DNA of 23,693 nucleotides from Azolla pinnata (GCA_037176905.1 JBBBWG010005324.1:4454-28146), one strand, 5' to 3'; positions 1-11,642 are shown, numbered from the stretch's first letter. Notes: generated by a model not told the origin, from the letters alone. Numbers and translations: made by a program.

Positions 1-180
1 GATAGCGCGATACGAATTGCGAGAACGACGTCTTGTTGATGCACAGAAGCCTTTTCCGTGCTTTAAACGGCAAGTTCCGGCTTCTTTTTTGGCCGTGAAA
101 AAAATCGATTCCGTGTAAAGCTAAGCCTCGATGGTATATCGATTGTTTCAACACCGGCTAAAACTAGAAACTTGACAAAA

Positions 181-660
181 TTAGCGCGCAATTTTAACAA
201 TTCGAAACCCTCGATCGATCAATTAGCACCAAAATCAATCAGTTGTGAGCTCGATTGACATCAGATTAATTAATCGATTAACGCTCGAATCGATTGATTG
301 ATGCGTTAATCGATGAATTGGATTCTCGTATTACTAACAATTGGCGCCCAATTTCAACCATTCAAAGCACTCGATTAATTGATCAACGCCAAAATCAATC
401 AGCTGCGAGCTCGATTAACATCAAATAATTAGTCGATTAACGCTCAAATCGATTGACTGATGTGTTAATCAATGAATCAGATTCTCGTAGTATTACTAAC
501 GAATAGTGCCCAGTTCTAACAATTCAAAACGCTCGATTGATTGATCTAGCACCAAATCAATCCATCGTGAGCTCGATATTAACATAAGATTAATTTGATC
601 GAGTAATGTTCGAATCGATCGATCGATGCATTGATCGATGAATCAGATTCTCGCAGTACC
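181..660. repeat. Three-copy ~160-bp imperfect tandem repeat
   Basis: Three consecutive diverged copies begin near 181 (TTAGCGCGCAATTTTAAC), 341 (TTGGCGCCCAATTTCAAC) and 503 (ATAGTGCCCAGTTCTAAC). The spacing is about 160 and 162 bases. Each copy carries, in the same order, an ACTCGAT-type block, ATCAATCAG, a GTGAGCTCGAT block, an ATCGATTAACGCTC block, an ATCGATTGATTGATG block and ATGAATCAGATTCTCG near the end. I see no coding frame across it. It is rich in ATCGAT and GATTGATT. It may be an old local amplification or a degenerate satellite fragment. Confidence 0.85.
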
Positions 661-954
661 AACATCCGCTAATCGAATACAGCAATGGGAATGGATCGGT
701 AAAGATCGATCAGTGGGAAGCGACCAAGTCAAGCGGCGGCATCATACTGACGGAATTTTGAATCCGGCGCTTAAATCTCCGGCCGAAGATCAGAGCAAAG
801 CATTCGTTCCAATTCCTTCTGGTACGCGGTAAATGTAAATTTCAAGGATTTCGTCAGGCATTCTGCGTCGGTGATCTACCGAAAAATTAGATACATAAAG
901 GGAAATTAGCAGGACAATAAGGATTAAACCGAGAGAATCGTGCTAGAAAGTAAC
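661..954. other. Intergenic sequence, no supported gene
   Basis: This stretch lies between the 160-bp repeats and the TTGATTAA-rich tract. A 64-codon open frame at 638-832 starts inside the last repeat copy. It has no family resemblance I recognise and no obvious splice context, so I do not call it a gene. No RNA gene or promoter element stands out. Confidence 0.5.
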
Positions 955-1335
955 GGATAATCCAGCAAATAATTCACATTAATTAAGTAAGCAATTAAAA
1001 ACAAACAAATCAATCAATCAATCAATTAAAAAATCAGCCAACCAATTAATTAATAAATTAATTGGTGAAGAGATTAATTAATTAAAAATCAATCAATTAA
1101 TCAATTGATTAATGGAAACTTGATTAATTGATTCATTGATTCATTGAAAATCGATTAATCGATTAATTGATTCATTGAAAATTGATGAATTGATTCATTG
1201 AAAATTGATGAATTGATGAATTGATTAATTGATTGATTGAAAACTGATTAATTAATGAATTGAAAAAAATTAAGTAATCAATTAATTGATTGAAAAAATT
1301 AAACAAATGAATTAATTGATTAATTATATGACCTA
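955..1335. repeat. AT-rich TTGATTAA/AATCAATC low-complexity tract
   Basis: About 380 bases are built almost entirely from ATTGATTAATTGATT-type words. The left part (about 1005-1035) reads AATCAATCAATC. The right part (about 1110-1320) reads mostly TTGATTAATTGATT on the same strand, so the halves are partly complementary. Positions 1041-1066 form a perfect hairpin with 11-bp arms (ACCAATTAATT and AATTAATTGGT) and a 4-base loop. A sub-repeat, TTGATTCATTGAAAATTGA, recurs between about 1160 and 1215. The tract ends just before the tafazzin leader and may be part of its promoter region. Confidence 0.75.
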
Positions 1336-1397
1336 AGGTCTTGGATTTCTGAGGAAGAAGAAGAAGAAGACGACGAGGACGAGGAGGAGGAGGAGGA
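1323..1397 (+). promoter_or_regulatory. Possible TATA-like element and purine-triplet 5' leader of the tafazzin gene
   Basis: A TTATATGA sequence at about 1323-1330 could serve as a TATA element. It is followed by a GA-rich leader at 1351-1397 (GAAGAAG passing into GAGGAGGAG) that runs into the ATG at 1398. Transcription would start near 1355 if the element is real. The TATA call is weak because the surrounding DNA is AT-rich. The purine-triplet leader is plain in the sequence. Confidence 0.35.
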
Positions 1398-4300
1398 ATG
1401 GAAGAGTCGAAGCAGAAGCTTCCATGGCGCTCTAATCTGCGTGCTCTGCAGATCCGTGTCCGCGAGCGCCTTCGCGTCTCCTGCTCCCCTCGCGCCTTCC
1501 TGCTCCGCCATCTCTCCGCCCGGCGGAGAGCTTCTTCCGCGTACCACCCTCCCCACGCCCTGCTCGGCTCCGCCGCCGTCTCCATCAAGCCCCTCAATGC
1601 CATTCTCTCGTCCCTCCTCGCCCGGCAGATGCGCTTCCCGCCCCCCTCGCCGCCCTCTCCATCCCCTGCGCCTTATGGGAGGCTCTCCGCCCCCTCGGAC
1701 GAGCGCCGCGGCGAGGCTCCTCCGTCCTCCTCCGATTCCTCCCCCGCCGCCGTCGATCAGCAAATAGGTCTGCTTCGTGTTAAGTTTTCAGTTTGCTTCG
1801 GTTTTCTACTTCAACCAAGCTCAAAATTTTGCATAGCTTTCCTCTTTGCCGTCGAATCGCTTTCATATCCAAATGTATGCCTTTCTGAGCTTGTTTTCTG
1901 TCTTTTTCTATGCAATATAACAAAAATTTCCTATCTTTGTCTATGCAATGTATCAAAAATTTCCCTGTCTTTGTCTATGCAATACATCAAAAAGTTTCCT
2001 GTCTTTGTCTATGCAATACATCAAAAAATTTCCTGTCTTTGTCTATGCAATATATCAAAAATTTCCTGTCTTTGTCTATGCAATATATCAAAATTTCCTG
2101 TCTTTGTCTATGCAATATATCAAATTTTCTATTTCTTCTCGCAAACATTCGATCTCGCTAGATGCCCAAATGGCACTTACCACCGCAGGAATTGTGGAAA
2201 TCTGTGTCCAATTTGAAGCAAATAAAAAAACTATGGCGGCTGGTTTGTTTATCGAACTTCTAGAACAGATAAAAACGTATATTGTGGATAATCAGGCAGT
2301 CTGTTATTGTAATAGAAGAACAAATCAAATTGCTATTACGGTCGAAATTAGAAGTATGGCTGGTTTGAAATTCAGAAGCTTAGTCTTCTACTAAGCTAGA
2401 AATTTGTTTTGCGCTAAGCAGAAATCAAGAAAACAGATTAAAAAATAACCAAAAAACCCGATTCAGAAGCACGTTCTAATTACTACCCTCATCGTTTGAC
2501 GTTGCTGTGATGTCTGTTCTTTTGCTCTGTTCCCTGCTTGTAGAGTTAAACCAATGTACATCTCCTTTCTATTCTACTTTTCCGTTTTTTCCCTCATACC
2601 TCTTCTGGATCCTTTTCTCACTGATTGTCATGCACAGGAAGTTGCATCGTGGATTTTATGCCTAAATGGTTTTCTTATTTTTCTCTCGTTTACAGAAGAC
2701 AAGTACACAGCTGTTTTCCATGAGAATTCTCGTATTGTGCGGATCCTCCAATCGGTTGCTTTGCCACTTATTGGGAATGTTTGCCATGCATTTATGCATA
2801 GTTTTAACACGACAGAGGTATTTGCTAAGCCACGTATCTTGGCTCTCTTGATTTATATAGCTTGGGTACCCTGCTTTTTTAAGCGATTAATCCTGCAAAA
2901 CAATTGTGGATACAGGTTTACTGTGTTGATAAGCTTCTGAATGCAGTGTTAAACCGCCCTCAAGGCCAGGCTCTTATTACGGTATGAGATGCTTGCAATT
3001 TATATCATAATAATAGTTTGGCTTTATGGTATATAGTAGTAGGGGTTCTAGTGGCCGCAGAACTTGAAGATCTAGTTTAGAATGTGGAGAAATGTTATCT
3101 TAAGATGGGCAGTGATCTTTCAATTTGTTTCTAGTTAAGGCCGGAATGTTGCAGAAACTGTAAAAATCTGTTTGTACTTCTCTTCAGTCGTTTTCCAAAA
3201 GACCAATTTGTTGTTATGGCAGCAAGGAATGTTCTCCATGATATTCTCTGACCCAAATTTGGTTGGGCCACAGCGTTTACCATTCATGCTTCTTTGATAG
3301 GATCTCACCAGAAACGCTCTGGTGTGGAACCTGGTGATTCCTCTTGAACAGGGATTGTTCAGATGTTCTATGTCTCATCATAACATTGATGGTCTGATAA
3401 TGGTTCAATGATAGCCTTTTTCGGTATCTGCGGTATTCAATGTGATATTTTGTCCCAATCAATGAATTCATATGACAGATAATGTTCATATGCCTATGCA
3501 TCCCAATCTAGTTCCTATATGCCAGTGCATTTTGAGTAGTGTGTTGATGTGTAAGCTGACCTATATCCTGCTCTTCTGTTGTCTTCAGGTGAGCAATCAC
3601 GTGGCATCAGTGGATGATCCACTTGTGTTGGCTGCTATGCTACCGCCTCATGTCCTCCTAGATGCAAATCGCTTAAGGTGGACTCTTTGTGCAACTGATA
3701 GATGCTTCACAAACACAGCAACATCGACATTCTTTCGTTGTGTCAAAGTTCTTCCCCTTGCACGAGGTGCTGGTGTCTACCAAAAGGTACACATATTGTT
3801 GTAGAGTGCAAAGTATTTCTGTGAGTAAAAAAATGTTTGTATGCCATTCTGAAACGTGTGACTCCTGTCTCAATAAAACTACTTAAAGGGGAGTTCAGCT
3901 TGTTAGTCTAAATGTCTGCAACCCCTACCTATAATCAGAGCTTGGCTGGTTGGTCCTTTTAGCTGTACGCTTTCTGTCTGACGACTGGTGATGAATTTTG
4001 TACTTACGTGGTAGCTTGAACCCAAACCTGTAAGTTACTAGTATCAGGAGCATGATAACAGTACGGGCAACCAGAGAACCTAAAAAGCCCACTGAGGTCA
4101 TCTAAAGGATTAAAAAGTCCGATCTTGTATCAAGACGTTTATACAAAGAGTTTTGAAGTCATTTATTTTGTGGAGAATGCCCTGCATGACCATCTCTATT
4201 CATGTATGCGTTATAATGTACGTACCTTCATTGTTTACTTCCCTGACCCTGTTTCTACTTCAATTTTCAGGGTATTGATATGGCAGTAGAAAAGCTAAGA

Positions 4301-5419
4301 AAAGGAGATTGGATACACATATTCCCTGAGGGGAGTCGTTCTCGAGATGGGGGCAAAACAATACAAAGTGCTAAAAGAGGAATTGGGCGGTATGTTTATA
4401 TAGCTAAAAGCAGCGGACTGTTTAACCTGATACTAGAGTTATTTATTTCTAATGCTCTTTCATATATGTATATTTGGTATAGGCTTGCACTTGATGCAGG
4501 AGATATCCCTCCAATAGTTCTTCCCTTTGTTCATTCAGGGATGCAAGAAGTTATGCCAATCGGTCGCAAATTTCCATCCGTGAGGAAGAGAGTGAGTTTC
4601 GATTAAATGCTTACCTTCTTAATTAGTGAAAAAATAAAAGGAATATTTCAAATATTAGCATTGAAGTTATTGTTTCGAAAGTTCGAATTAAACAAGGGCA
4701 ATTTATGAAACTGTATACTAATGAAAAAGAAACATTTCATTGATGTGTTTTAAGTGTTTTTGTGACCTGTAAATTTCTTTGTCATATACAGCACTGTGTA
4801 GCATGTACAAATATCAAGTTTATTTTGATGCTTAGCCACATTTTAACAAAAACAAAACCTAAATGGGAAATTCCATGCCCATGTTTTCAGGATCATTTAA
4901 TAAATTGCTTGTTATCAGGTTGTAGTGCTCGTCGGTGATCCAATTCAAGTTGATGATATTTTTGCCAAATATAAAGAGGGAATGATATCGAAAACTGTGG
5001 CTCATGAAGCGATCGCGTTTCGGGTTGGACAACATCTCCAAGAGCTTAAATTGGAGCTTGATGAGTTATGTGGCATCGAACGAAGCATCTCTTCTGATTC
5101 TGAAGAAGAATCACTTAACAAACTGAGATACAGAAATAATATCAGGGATGCAACCTCAAAGCAACTGGTCTATTATAATCGACATACAGGTGATGATAAG
5201 TTCAATGGAACTAATTCAGGTAGATTGTTTTCTGATGGGGCCCTATATTCAGATAGTGAAAGGCTGAATTTTCAAGAAGGGGTTATAGCACGGCTCAAGA
5301 GGTTCAAAGACCCAGCAGCGTTTGTGAGCTTTGCTGCGCAAGGATTATTGAGATACAATCAGCATACCCACGATATTAGGAAGTGGTATTTACGAGAAAA
5401 AGCAAGTTATTTTGGATAA
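1398..5419 (+). CDS. Tafazzin-like phospholipid acyltransferase (PlsC/LPLAT family), seven exons
   Basis: Exons: 1398-1767, 2696-2817, 2916-2981, 3589-3786, 4271-4389, 4483-4591 and 4919-5419, joining to 1485 bases (494 residues plus TAA). All introns are GT-AG and all phases close. The PlsC acyltransferase core shows the NHX4D catalytic motif at residues 189-195 (NHVASVD), FPEG with SRSRDGG at 270-280, and the VLPFVHSG block near 304-311. Tafazzins are transacylases that remodel cardiolipin in mitochondria. Of the two plant tafazzin-like genes, this looks like the longer type (Arabidopsis At3g05510 kind) rather than the shorter At1g78690 kind, linked to N-acyl-phosphatidylethanolamine synthesis. 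Residues 1-123 are basic and proline/serine-rich, consistent with but not proof of an organelle-targeting region. A hydrophobic stretch (residues 138-150, SVALPLIGNVCHA) precedes the core. Past residue 330 there is a GD-P motif, then an acidic, serine-rich tail. Exon 1 may instead end at 1776 and exon 2 start at 2711, both in frame. Fold confidence is high. Exact lipid substrate is inferred. Confidence 0.93.
1909..2136. repeat. Seven-copy 32-34-bp minisatellite in tafazzin intron 1
   Basis: Units begin with TATGCAAT at 1909, 1942, 1976, 2010, 2044, 2077 and 2109. Each continues with a TATCAAAAATTT block and a CCTGTCTTTGTC block. Copies differ by single substitutions and small A-run length changes, and the last is degenerate. 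The array lies wholly inside intron 1 (1768-2695), between the donor and the acceptor region. The unit length is not a multiple of three in several copies, so the open frames across it are by-products. Confidence 0.93.
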
Positions 5420-7031
5420 AGTAGAGGTGTATATATATGTATAATTTTCTTGATCATGCACGTGAAAATCCCAGTCTGCTCAGTGCTGTGAAAAGGTCCA
5501 AGACTGTGGTTAAGAAGAAAATCGGTAACAAAGTCAACAAGGAATGGTTGTAGTTAGAAATCACACACCCTTACAAGCTCTAGGTGGGGCTGTAACCCTG
5601 AGTTATTTCTTAAATTCGACACCATGATTCTTTTCACCATGTTTGATTCCCCCCTGCATTTTTCTTGTTTTGGTTGGTGGTTATGTTAGGATTCTTTGAT
5701 GGCTCATGTTGATAAAAGTCAAGATACATTGAACCGTTTACTTGTCACATCACCTTTTTGTTCATCAAGTTTTTCGCTGCATAAAGCGAGATTTTTTTTT
5801 TTTGGTGAATCTAGTCTTGTTCATGGCTAGAATTCCTGAATCAAACAGAGGGCCCTCTTTTCCATGGATAATGCCACTACAAGATTTTGCATATCTTATC
5901 AGTATAAAAGCCCATTTGTGTGGATTACATGGAAATATGTAAATGCTAACCATATCTAGAGAAAACAGCCATGGATAGTAGATTTTCATGAGATTCTCAT
6001 GCAAACTGTTTGGCTCAACTACCCATTTTCGATTTGCATGAAAGGCTTGAGGATGTGTATGGAGCACATTAGAACAAACTAACATCGATATAGTAATAGC
6101 GAAAATGCCCAAGCATCAAACCGATACTGAGGGACGTGCACATTCTGTACATTCCCATTTGCATTCAAGCTCAACTTCCCTCCTTTGATATTTTCTAGCA
6201 GTTAGGTGGCAGCAAGGAAACCATGTGTTGCGAATAGCTTCAAAAAAACCGCACTACCTATAGAGCTTGGAGTCAAATGACCAACACAGCATACGGCAGC
6301 GTTATTATCATGCATTAGAATTACACATCGTATGTTTCCTTCGGCCTATAGCATATACACATCGATCGTCAAAGAAACAATCCGTTTCATGATTCTTTTA
6401 ATGCACTTCAAAATGTTCCCAATCGGAAGATGTTCCACCCCAATGTAACAGTATACTCTGCAATTCATTCTACCACCAAATACCCCATCAATCAAGGGAT
6501 CTGATCGAGAATCGCCATCCAGATCCTTGACACATACAAATAGAGATTGCTAAAAAGCGTGGGTAGTACTGTCGTTTCTCTTTTTGGGAACTATTCATGC
6601 ATGTCACAAGGGCACTACAAACAGGTGTCTCATACAGGCTGCTTGATGATTGAATGTAAACAAATAGCAGAATAATAAAAACAATGACGACTTGGTTGAA
6701 AACCACATTTCTTATTCCAAAATGTCAGCAGATTGCAACACAGAAATATACTCATATTCTCCAATGTTCTTAACAAATGTAGTTGAACTATATCCTCGCA
6801 TGTGTGCGGGGTGGTGTAAGGGGGGGCTTGTGCATGCGTACCCCAACGAATTTGATACCATAACGACTCCCTAGAACCTACGAGACAAGGATTTGGCAGC
6901 AAAGAATCTTGCCGCACTATACAAATGAAAGAGGGGCTCCGATCCCATATCAAAGCTGTACAAAGTTACATATTGCCACTGCATAATTCTGAAAACGAAA
7001 CCATGAATATGAAAGAACAAAAGAACATACC
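5420..7031. other. Convergent intergenic spacer holding the 3' UTRs of two genes
   Basis: The tafazzin stop (5419) and the aspartic protease stop (7032, minus strand) face each other, so this 1.6 kb must hold both 3' UTRs and terminators. I could not place a convincing AATAAA polyadenylation signal for either gene. A 14-base T run lies near 5791-5804. The open frames here (for example 5765-6112 and 6630-6953, minus) are short, show no family resemblance, and I do not call them genes. No transposon ends or RNA genes were recognised. Confidence 0.5.
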
Positions 7032-10000
7032 CTAGTGCCACAGTAGTAACATGAACAACAACGATACAACCATAGCCTGAAAGAATCCACCGTTTCTTGT
7101 CATATGGCCAGTGCTCCCGATGCTTGCAATGGGAATGGCAGATGCCGAGACATGTCCCTCTTGACCCGTTGATGACAAAACAGTGACATTTGTAGTGCCT
7201 GCAAGTTGTCACAACGGAAACGGACAGTTAATACAGCTGATGATACAGATTTACTTTGTCCAAAAATCATAGCATCCATTTCGACTAGAGCTACACAGGA
7301 AAGATTATAGTATTCAATCAAAATTAAGGCACAATTAAGTATCCCGTTCATGCAAATGTAAACAGCATCTGAAAAGAACCCATTAGACTTCTTCGATTCA
7401 ATCCAGAAGTATAGAAATCTGGAAATCAATTGAGCTCCTAACAAGTCCTACGTAACTTACAATCATAGTCAACCCAACCGATGCGAGGTGTGGAATGCTC
7501 AAGGTCATAGACAAAAAGCCGGTCTTTGAGAACAAGATCTTGCAGGAAAAAGTTAGCGATTTAGCGAGCAATTAACGAATAGCGAAAATACTAAGAGTCT
7601 TACTTGAGCGACAGTTTCTTACCTCCAAGGATGTTTAAATTCAACTTATTTGTCCCTGGTGATTGGAAGCCAATACACCAACCAGTTATCTGGCATGGAA
7701 AACCAGGAAACCAAAGCATATAATCAAAAACTATGAAAATTTTATTCTTCCAAGACTAGAGCATAAAAAAAATCATACAAATATATAAGATGATAGAGTG
7801 TATAGAGCCGTTGGATGCCCCACTATTTTAAAGTCTTGTAGAGTCTTTCATCCTCAATAAAAGTAACTTGAAGTCTCACCAGGAGTATGAAGGAAAAAAC
7901 TAGTCTATGTTTGAGTCGAACTAATACTCTGCTAAGGAAATAGAGAAGATTGTAGATTCCTTGCATTTGCAAGCTATAAAGAGATAGTATAGTGGAACAT
8001 ATGGAGATGAAAATTTCTTCTTCATCTACCTTTCCTTCTTTGAAGGGAATATGGAGGATGGCACTCAAAGCAAAAATTATAAGAGCACACAGCAATCATG
8101 TTGCAAGTTAGAATGGCACCTGTTCCCCTTCAACTTGTATCATGTATTCATGCGGTTTAAGAGTCAACTTAGCACCTTTGCCTTCAAAAGTAAGAGTAAC
8201 TGAAGGAAATACATCATCCACGCTGTTATGAAAGAAAACAAATATGCATATCTTCAGAAACGTCAAACAAGATTAATTGATTGGCTTTTACACAACAAAC
8301 TAGTGATGAACTATAAGAAACAAAGAACTACAAAAACAAGTAAACCGACGAGCCAAGAAAAACAAGTTATACCTGCCACTGTATGAGACACAGGTCATTC
8401 CCTCCCACGGAAAGGTAGCCATTTGAACTCGCATGCCATTGAGGATCTTTACGATAAAAAATAGAATCATTAAATTCCATGTGTCCAAATCGAAGTGTTT
8501 TTGAAAACATTCAACAAAACAGTGTGTCACTTACTGCACTTTGCACGTGGTTATAGACATCATCTGAAAAATAAGCGAGGGTTGTTCCACTATCTATGAT
8601 GGTGCCGGTGCTTCCATCACTTTTAACTTCCGAGTTCACCGAGGTTGACACTCCGTTCACATTGATGCTCATCAGATTAACATTATAATGTGGTCTGTTA
8701 AAACGTACATACATAAGTTTGGATCTCTTACTGAGGGTAGAATCTCCATTCTTGGAGCAGATATTGACCCATAGTTCCAAAGATTATTCTTAAATGCTAA
8801 CTCCCAATGCATGCAAAGCCGATAAGCAAAACATTATTCCAAATGCTGCTTACTGCTACATATACGAAAATGATATTTTGCTCCAAGCTACTTACTGATC
8901 AGGAATTATTGGAGTATATACAATCCCAGGAGCTTCGACATTTCCAATAATCAGAATGCCTCCACCATCACCCTCCCCCACGAGGCAGTGTGCGAATATG
9001 GCAGGGGAAACCTTCTCATTCTTGAGTTGAGAAATCACGGATAGATTTGATTGACCAAAACCCATGATGCCATCCAGCGCTTGATCTGAGTTCTGGAGTT
9101 CCCCCCCTTGGCTTGTCCCACAGCTAAAAACACCAAAGGAGCAATTTTTCTGCATTAGTCATAAACTCTTTTTAAATACGGCACCATCGTGTCTCTTTAT
9201 GAGCTCAAATAAACAAGTTGCAAACCCGAAAGCTATGGTTGCATTCGTAGCTGCAGACGTATTTTCTACAGCATTGTTGAGTTGCAAAGCATCTCTAACA
9301 AAGTAACCCTGTGATGAGCTTCCATCCCCATATCCCAGTTGATAAATGCAAACGTCCTCTGTTACACATCCTTGGGGAGGGGCAACACAGTAGGAATCTC
9401 CGCATGATACACTCTGGCTCGTTGTCGACGATTTGGGATCATAAAGGGCAAGATGCACCTAGAAATAATACTTTAACAGAGTCAATATGAATACTGATTG
9501 GTAACTCCGAAAATGTTTAAATAACGCATTATAGAACACTGTGGCCCCTTCATGTGCGCTCAGCTGACAACAGGAGAAAAAAGCATAGCTTCCCCCGTAT
9601 ATGCATTACATGGATCTAAACCTTACAATGTCAGCAGACTTATTTCTCTATTCTTTGTACGATGGGGAGATTTGGGCTGAGTTTTTCTCTTCATTCTTGA
9701 TACTCTACGGCAGATGTAATTAAATCCCAGCATTACAAATCAAACTAGGCCAAGCTACATAAGTTTGAGAAAGACAATTGCACACTGCCTATATAAGTAA
9801 ACTGAAAAAATAGCAAGCCTGAATGCTCGATAACAAAGATATCCTCATATTTCCTGGAGTATATAACCCTACGTACTATGTTAATGTCATTTGGAAAATA
9901 AACTTCTCCTTCTGTTATAGAGAAGACAGATTCTCCTTTTGTGTGATAAGAAACATCTATCCAGGAGGGACCAAGTATTCGACAACTGATCAGGAGAAGA

Positions 10001-11541
10001 CAAAGGATTTCGACCATAACTGACCTAACCATCTCCGATTTGAACTTAGAAAAAGACTCCAAAGAACCTACCTATCTCTAGTTGGAGAAAAGAGGTAGTA
10101 GAAGAGAAAGACTGTGTTTCTTTGCCAACCACCTGCCATTCTTTTGAACCGGAAAGAAGCTGAGAATAAAGAAGATAGATACCCCTAGCTGTGTAGAAGT
10201 TGGGCATGTCCTGCAAGACGCGCAGTTCACCCACAGAAGGTCACTCCCTGTGTCAACCTGCACATAGTACTTGATTGGAGGGGTCCCGAGTTCAATCTCT
10301 GTGAAGTACAATCTGTGCCAAGCAAAGAAAACAGAAGCAAAAGGGAAAGAATTCAGAACAAATCAGGTGCAAATAGAAAATCAAACTTCGCCCTCAGAAA
10401 CACATGGAAGAAAATCAAGAATTTGATGCCTATTTCTCTATGAGAGAAGAACCCGCATGCAAAACACCGTGCAGGGATAGAAAAACCTAATTTTGCTTCG
10501 AGAAGTTTTATACAAAGAGAACCTGATTTGATCCATATTTTTCTTAAGGGATGGCCTCAATTCGATCAAACTAGTTTTGGTGCAAACTTAGTAGAGAAAA
10601 TCGTATGCCTGGTTTGGGACAGAAACCCTAACCTGATCCAAACTTGAGAGAGGAACCGAAAAACTGCAGAATTTCGTACAAAGAAAACCTAGATTAATAG
10701 AAGCAGCAGCAGCCTGAAGCCCTAACTTGCAAGAGAATCTACAACGTAGCGCTTGCTTCCAAAGACCCTGCTTTGGAGAGAAGCCACCTTAATCGAAGGT
10801 GAAGCTCGCCAGAAACCCTAATCAGTGGAATGAATCGGAACCCCCCCCCCCCCCGATTTTTGATACGAATCCGCTGATGTATGTAGGAGCCTTGATCCTG
10901 AGAATCAAACAAACCTCTAAAGAAAGCCCTAATTCACGAGAGAAATGCTAATGCCTAGTTCCGGAATTGCGTTGGGGAACGCAACTGTGGTTGCACAGGA
11001 AACCCTAGCACAGCTACAAAACTAGTCTATGGCGTTCGAAACCGTAATACGTTGAGAATACTGTTACAGCATCGAGCTCCCAGTATACAAAATCTTTCAG
11101 AAACTTCCCGCAATACAGCATCGGCAAACCCTAGCATGGAAACACAACCCTAACCCTAATCTGCGAGAGCCATGTTCTCTAGCATACGTACCCAGCTATG
11201 TTGGGGTCTGCGGTGCCTCCCAGCGGAAAAGAATGCGGGTTCTCGGCAGCAGTAGCGGCGGCGGCGGCGGCAGCAGCAGCAGAGAGGAGAATGCGGGTAT
11301 GGCGAGCTCGATCTCGAGCGAGAGCGCGAGAGAGGCGATCCGAGGGGACGGGAGAGCTCTTCTTATTGATTGCGGCGAGGGTGGAAGGCGATCGGTGAGG
11401 AGCAAGGCGGAAGAGGCCATGGCCATGGCTGAGGCTATGGCTATGGCAGGAGCTGCAGGTAATGAGAGAGGAGAGGAGGAGGAGGAGCAGGAGGAACAGG
11501 GAGCGAGAGGGAGCTCGGCGGCGATGGCGATGGAGGAACAT
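7032..11541 (-). CDS. GPI-anchored-type A1 aspartic protease (aspartic proteinase-like, A36/A39 kind), ten exons
   Basis: Exons in transcription order: 11541-11192, 10312-10183, 9458-9226, 9123-8896, 8694-8535, 8446-8373, 8222-8120, 7689-7623, 7538-7461 and 7198-7032. They join to 1590 bases (529 residues plus TAG). Phases close at each GT-AG junction. The first catalytic aspartate sits in DTGSD (residues 137-141), the second in DSGTT (348-352), and the flap region carries YGDGSSSQGYF. Further family marks are ALDGIMGFGQS, IFAHCL, PHYNVNL, VYDLE and IGWVDYDC. The start has an arginine-rich n-region, then a leucine run (about residues 15-28), a classic signal peptide, followed by a pro-region with an alanine run near residues 87-96. 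The last 18 residues form a hydrophobic tail (MVVSLLFMLLLW) typical of GPI attachment. Arabidopsis A36 and A39 are GPI-anchored pollen and ovule proteases of this type. The exon 6 acceptor (AAAG) is the weakest junction. Length is slightly above the usual 470-510. Substrate is unknown. Confidence 0.94.
10623..11160. promoter_or_regulatory. Telo-box cluster in intron 1 of the aspartic protease gene
   Basis: Intron 1 (11191-10313) carries repeated CCCTAA motifs, all in the same orientation on the + strand: AAACCCTAA at 10623-10631 and 10813-10821, GAAGCCCTAAC at 10718-10728, AAAGCCCTAA near 10923, AAACCCTAG at 11000-11008 and 11126-11134, and two joined units ending near 11159. AAACCCTAA (telo-box) is a known plant cis-element near the 5' ends of genes active in dividing cells and is bound by TRB-type factors. 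Its role here is inferred from position and density. Confidence 0.5.
10841..10854. repeat. 14-base C homopolymer in aspartic protease intron 1
   Basis: An unbroken run of 14 cytosines lies at 10841-10854, read as guanines in the transcript. It is intronic. Run length should be treated as uncertain because homopolymers this long are often miscalled. Confidence 0.95.
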
Positions 11542-11608
11542 GGCGGAGACGGGAATTGGGTCGTGCTCAGAAAACGCAGGAGATGGCGAGGGGAATCAGA
11601 CGGAAGCT

Positions 11609-11642
11609 CTCTGTTCCTTCCTCTGTTCCTTCCTCTGTTCCT
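11609..11642. repeat. Three-copy 12-bp repeat upstream of the aspartic protease start
   Basis: CTCTGTTCCTTC occurs at 11609-11620 and 11621-11632, and a third, shortened copy runs to 11642. It lies 68-101 bases upstream of the protease ATG (11541), so it may be in the 5' leader, where the transcript would read GA-rich. I found no clear TATA box in this interval. Confidence 0.85.

Noticed and set aside
638..832. 64-codon frame after the 160-bp repeats
   Set aside because: Begins inside a repeat copy, short, no family resemblance, and no convincing gene context.
1909..2136. Possible CRISPR-like direct repeats
   Set aside because: Units are head-to-tail with no unique spacers and lie in an intron of a plant gene. 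This is a minisatellite.
2554..2694. Extension of tafazzin exon 2 upstream to an in-frame ATG at 2554
   Set aside because: The exon 1 phase joins perfectly at the acceptor before 2696, and the upstream peptide looks intronic. The exon 1 sequence resembles the N-terminus of plant orthologues.
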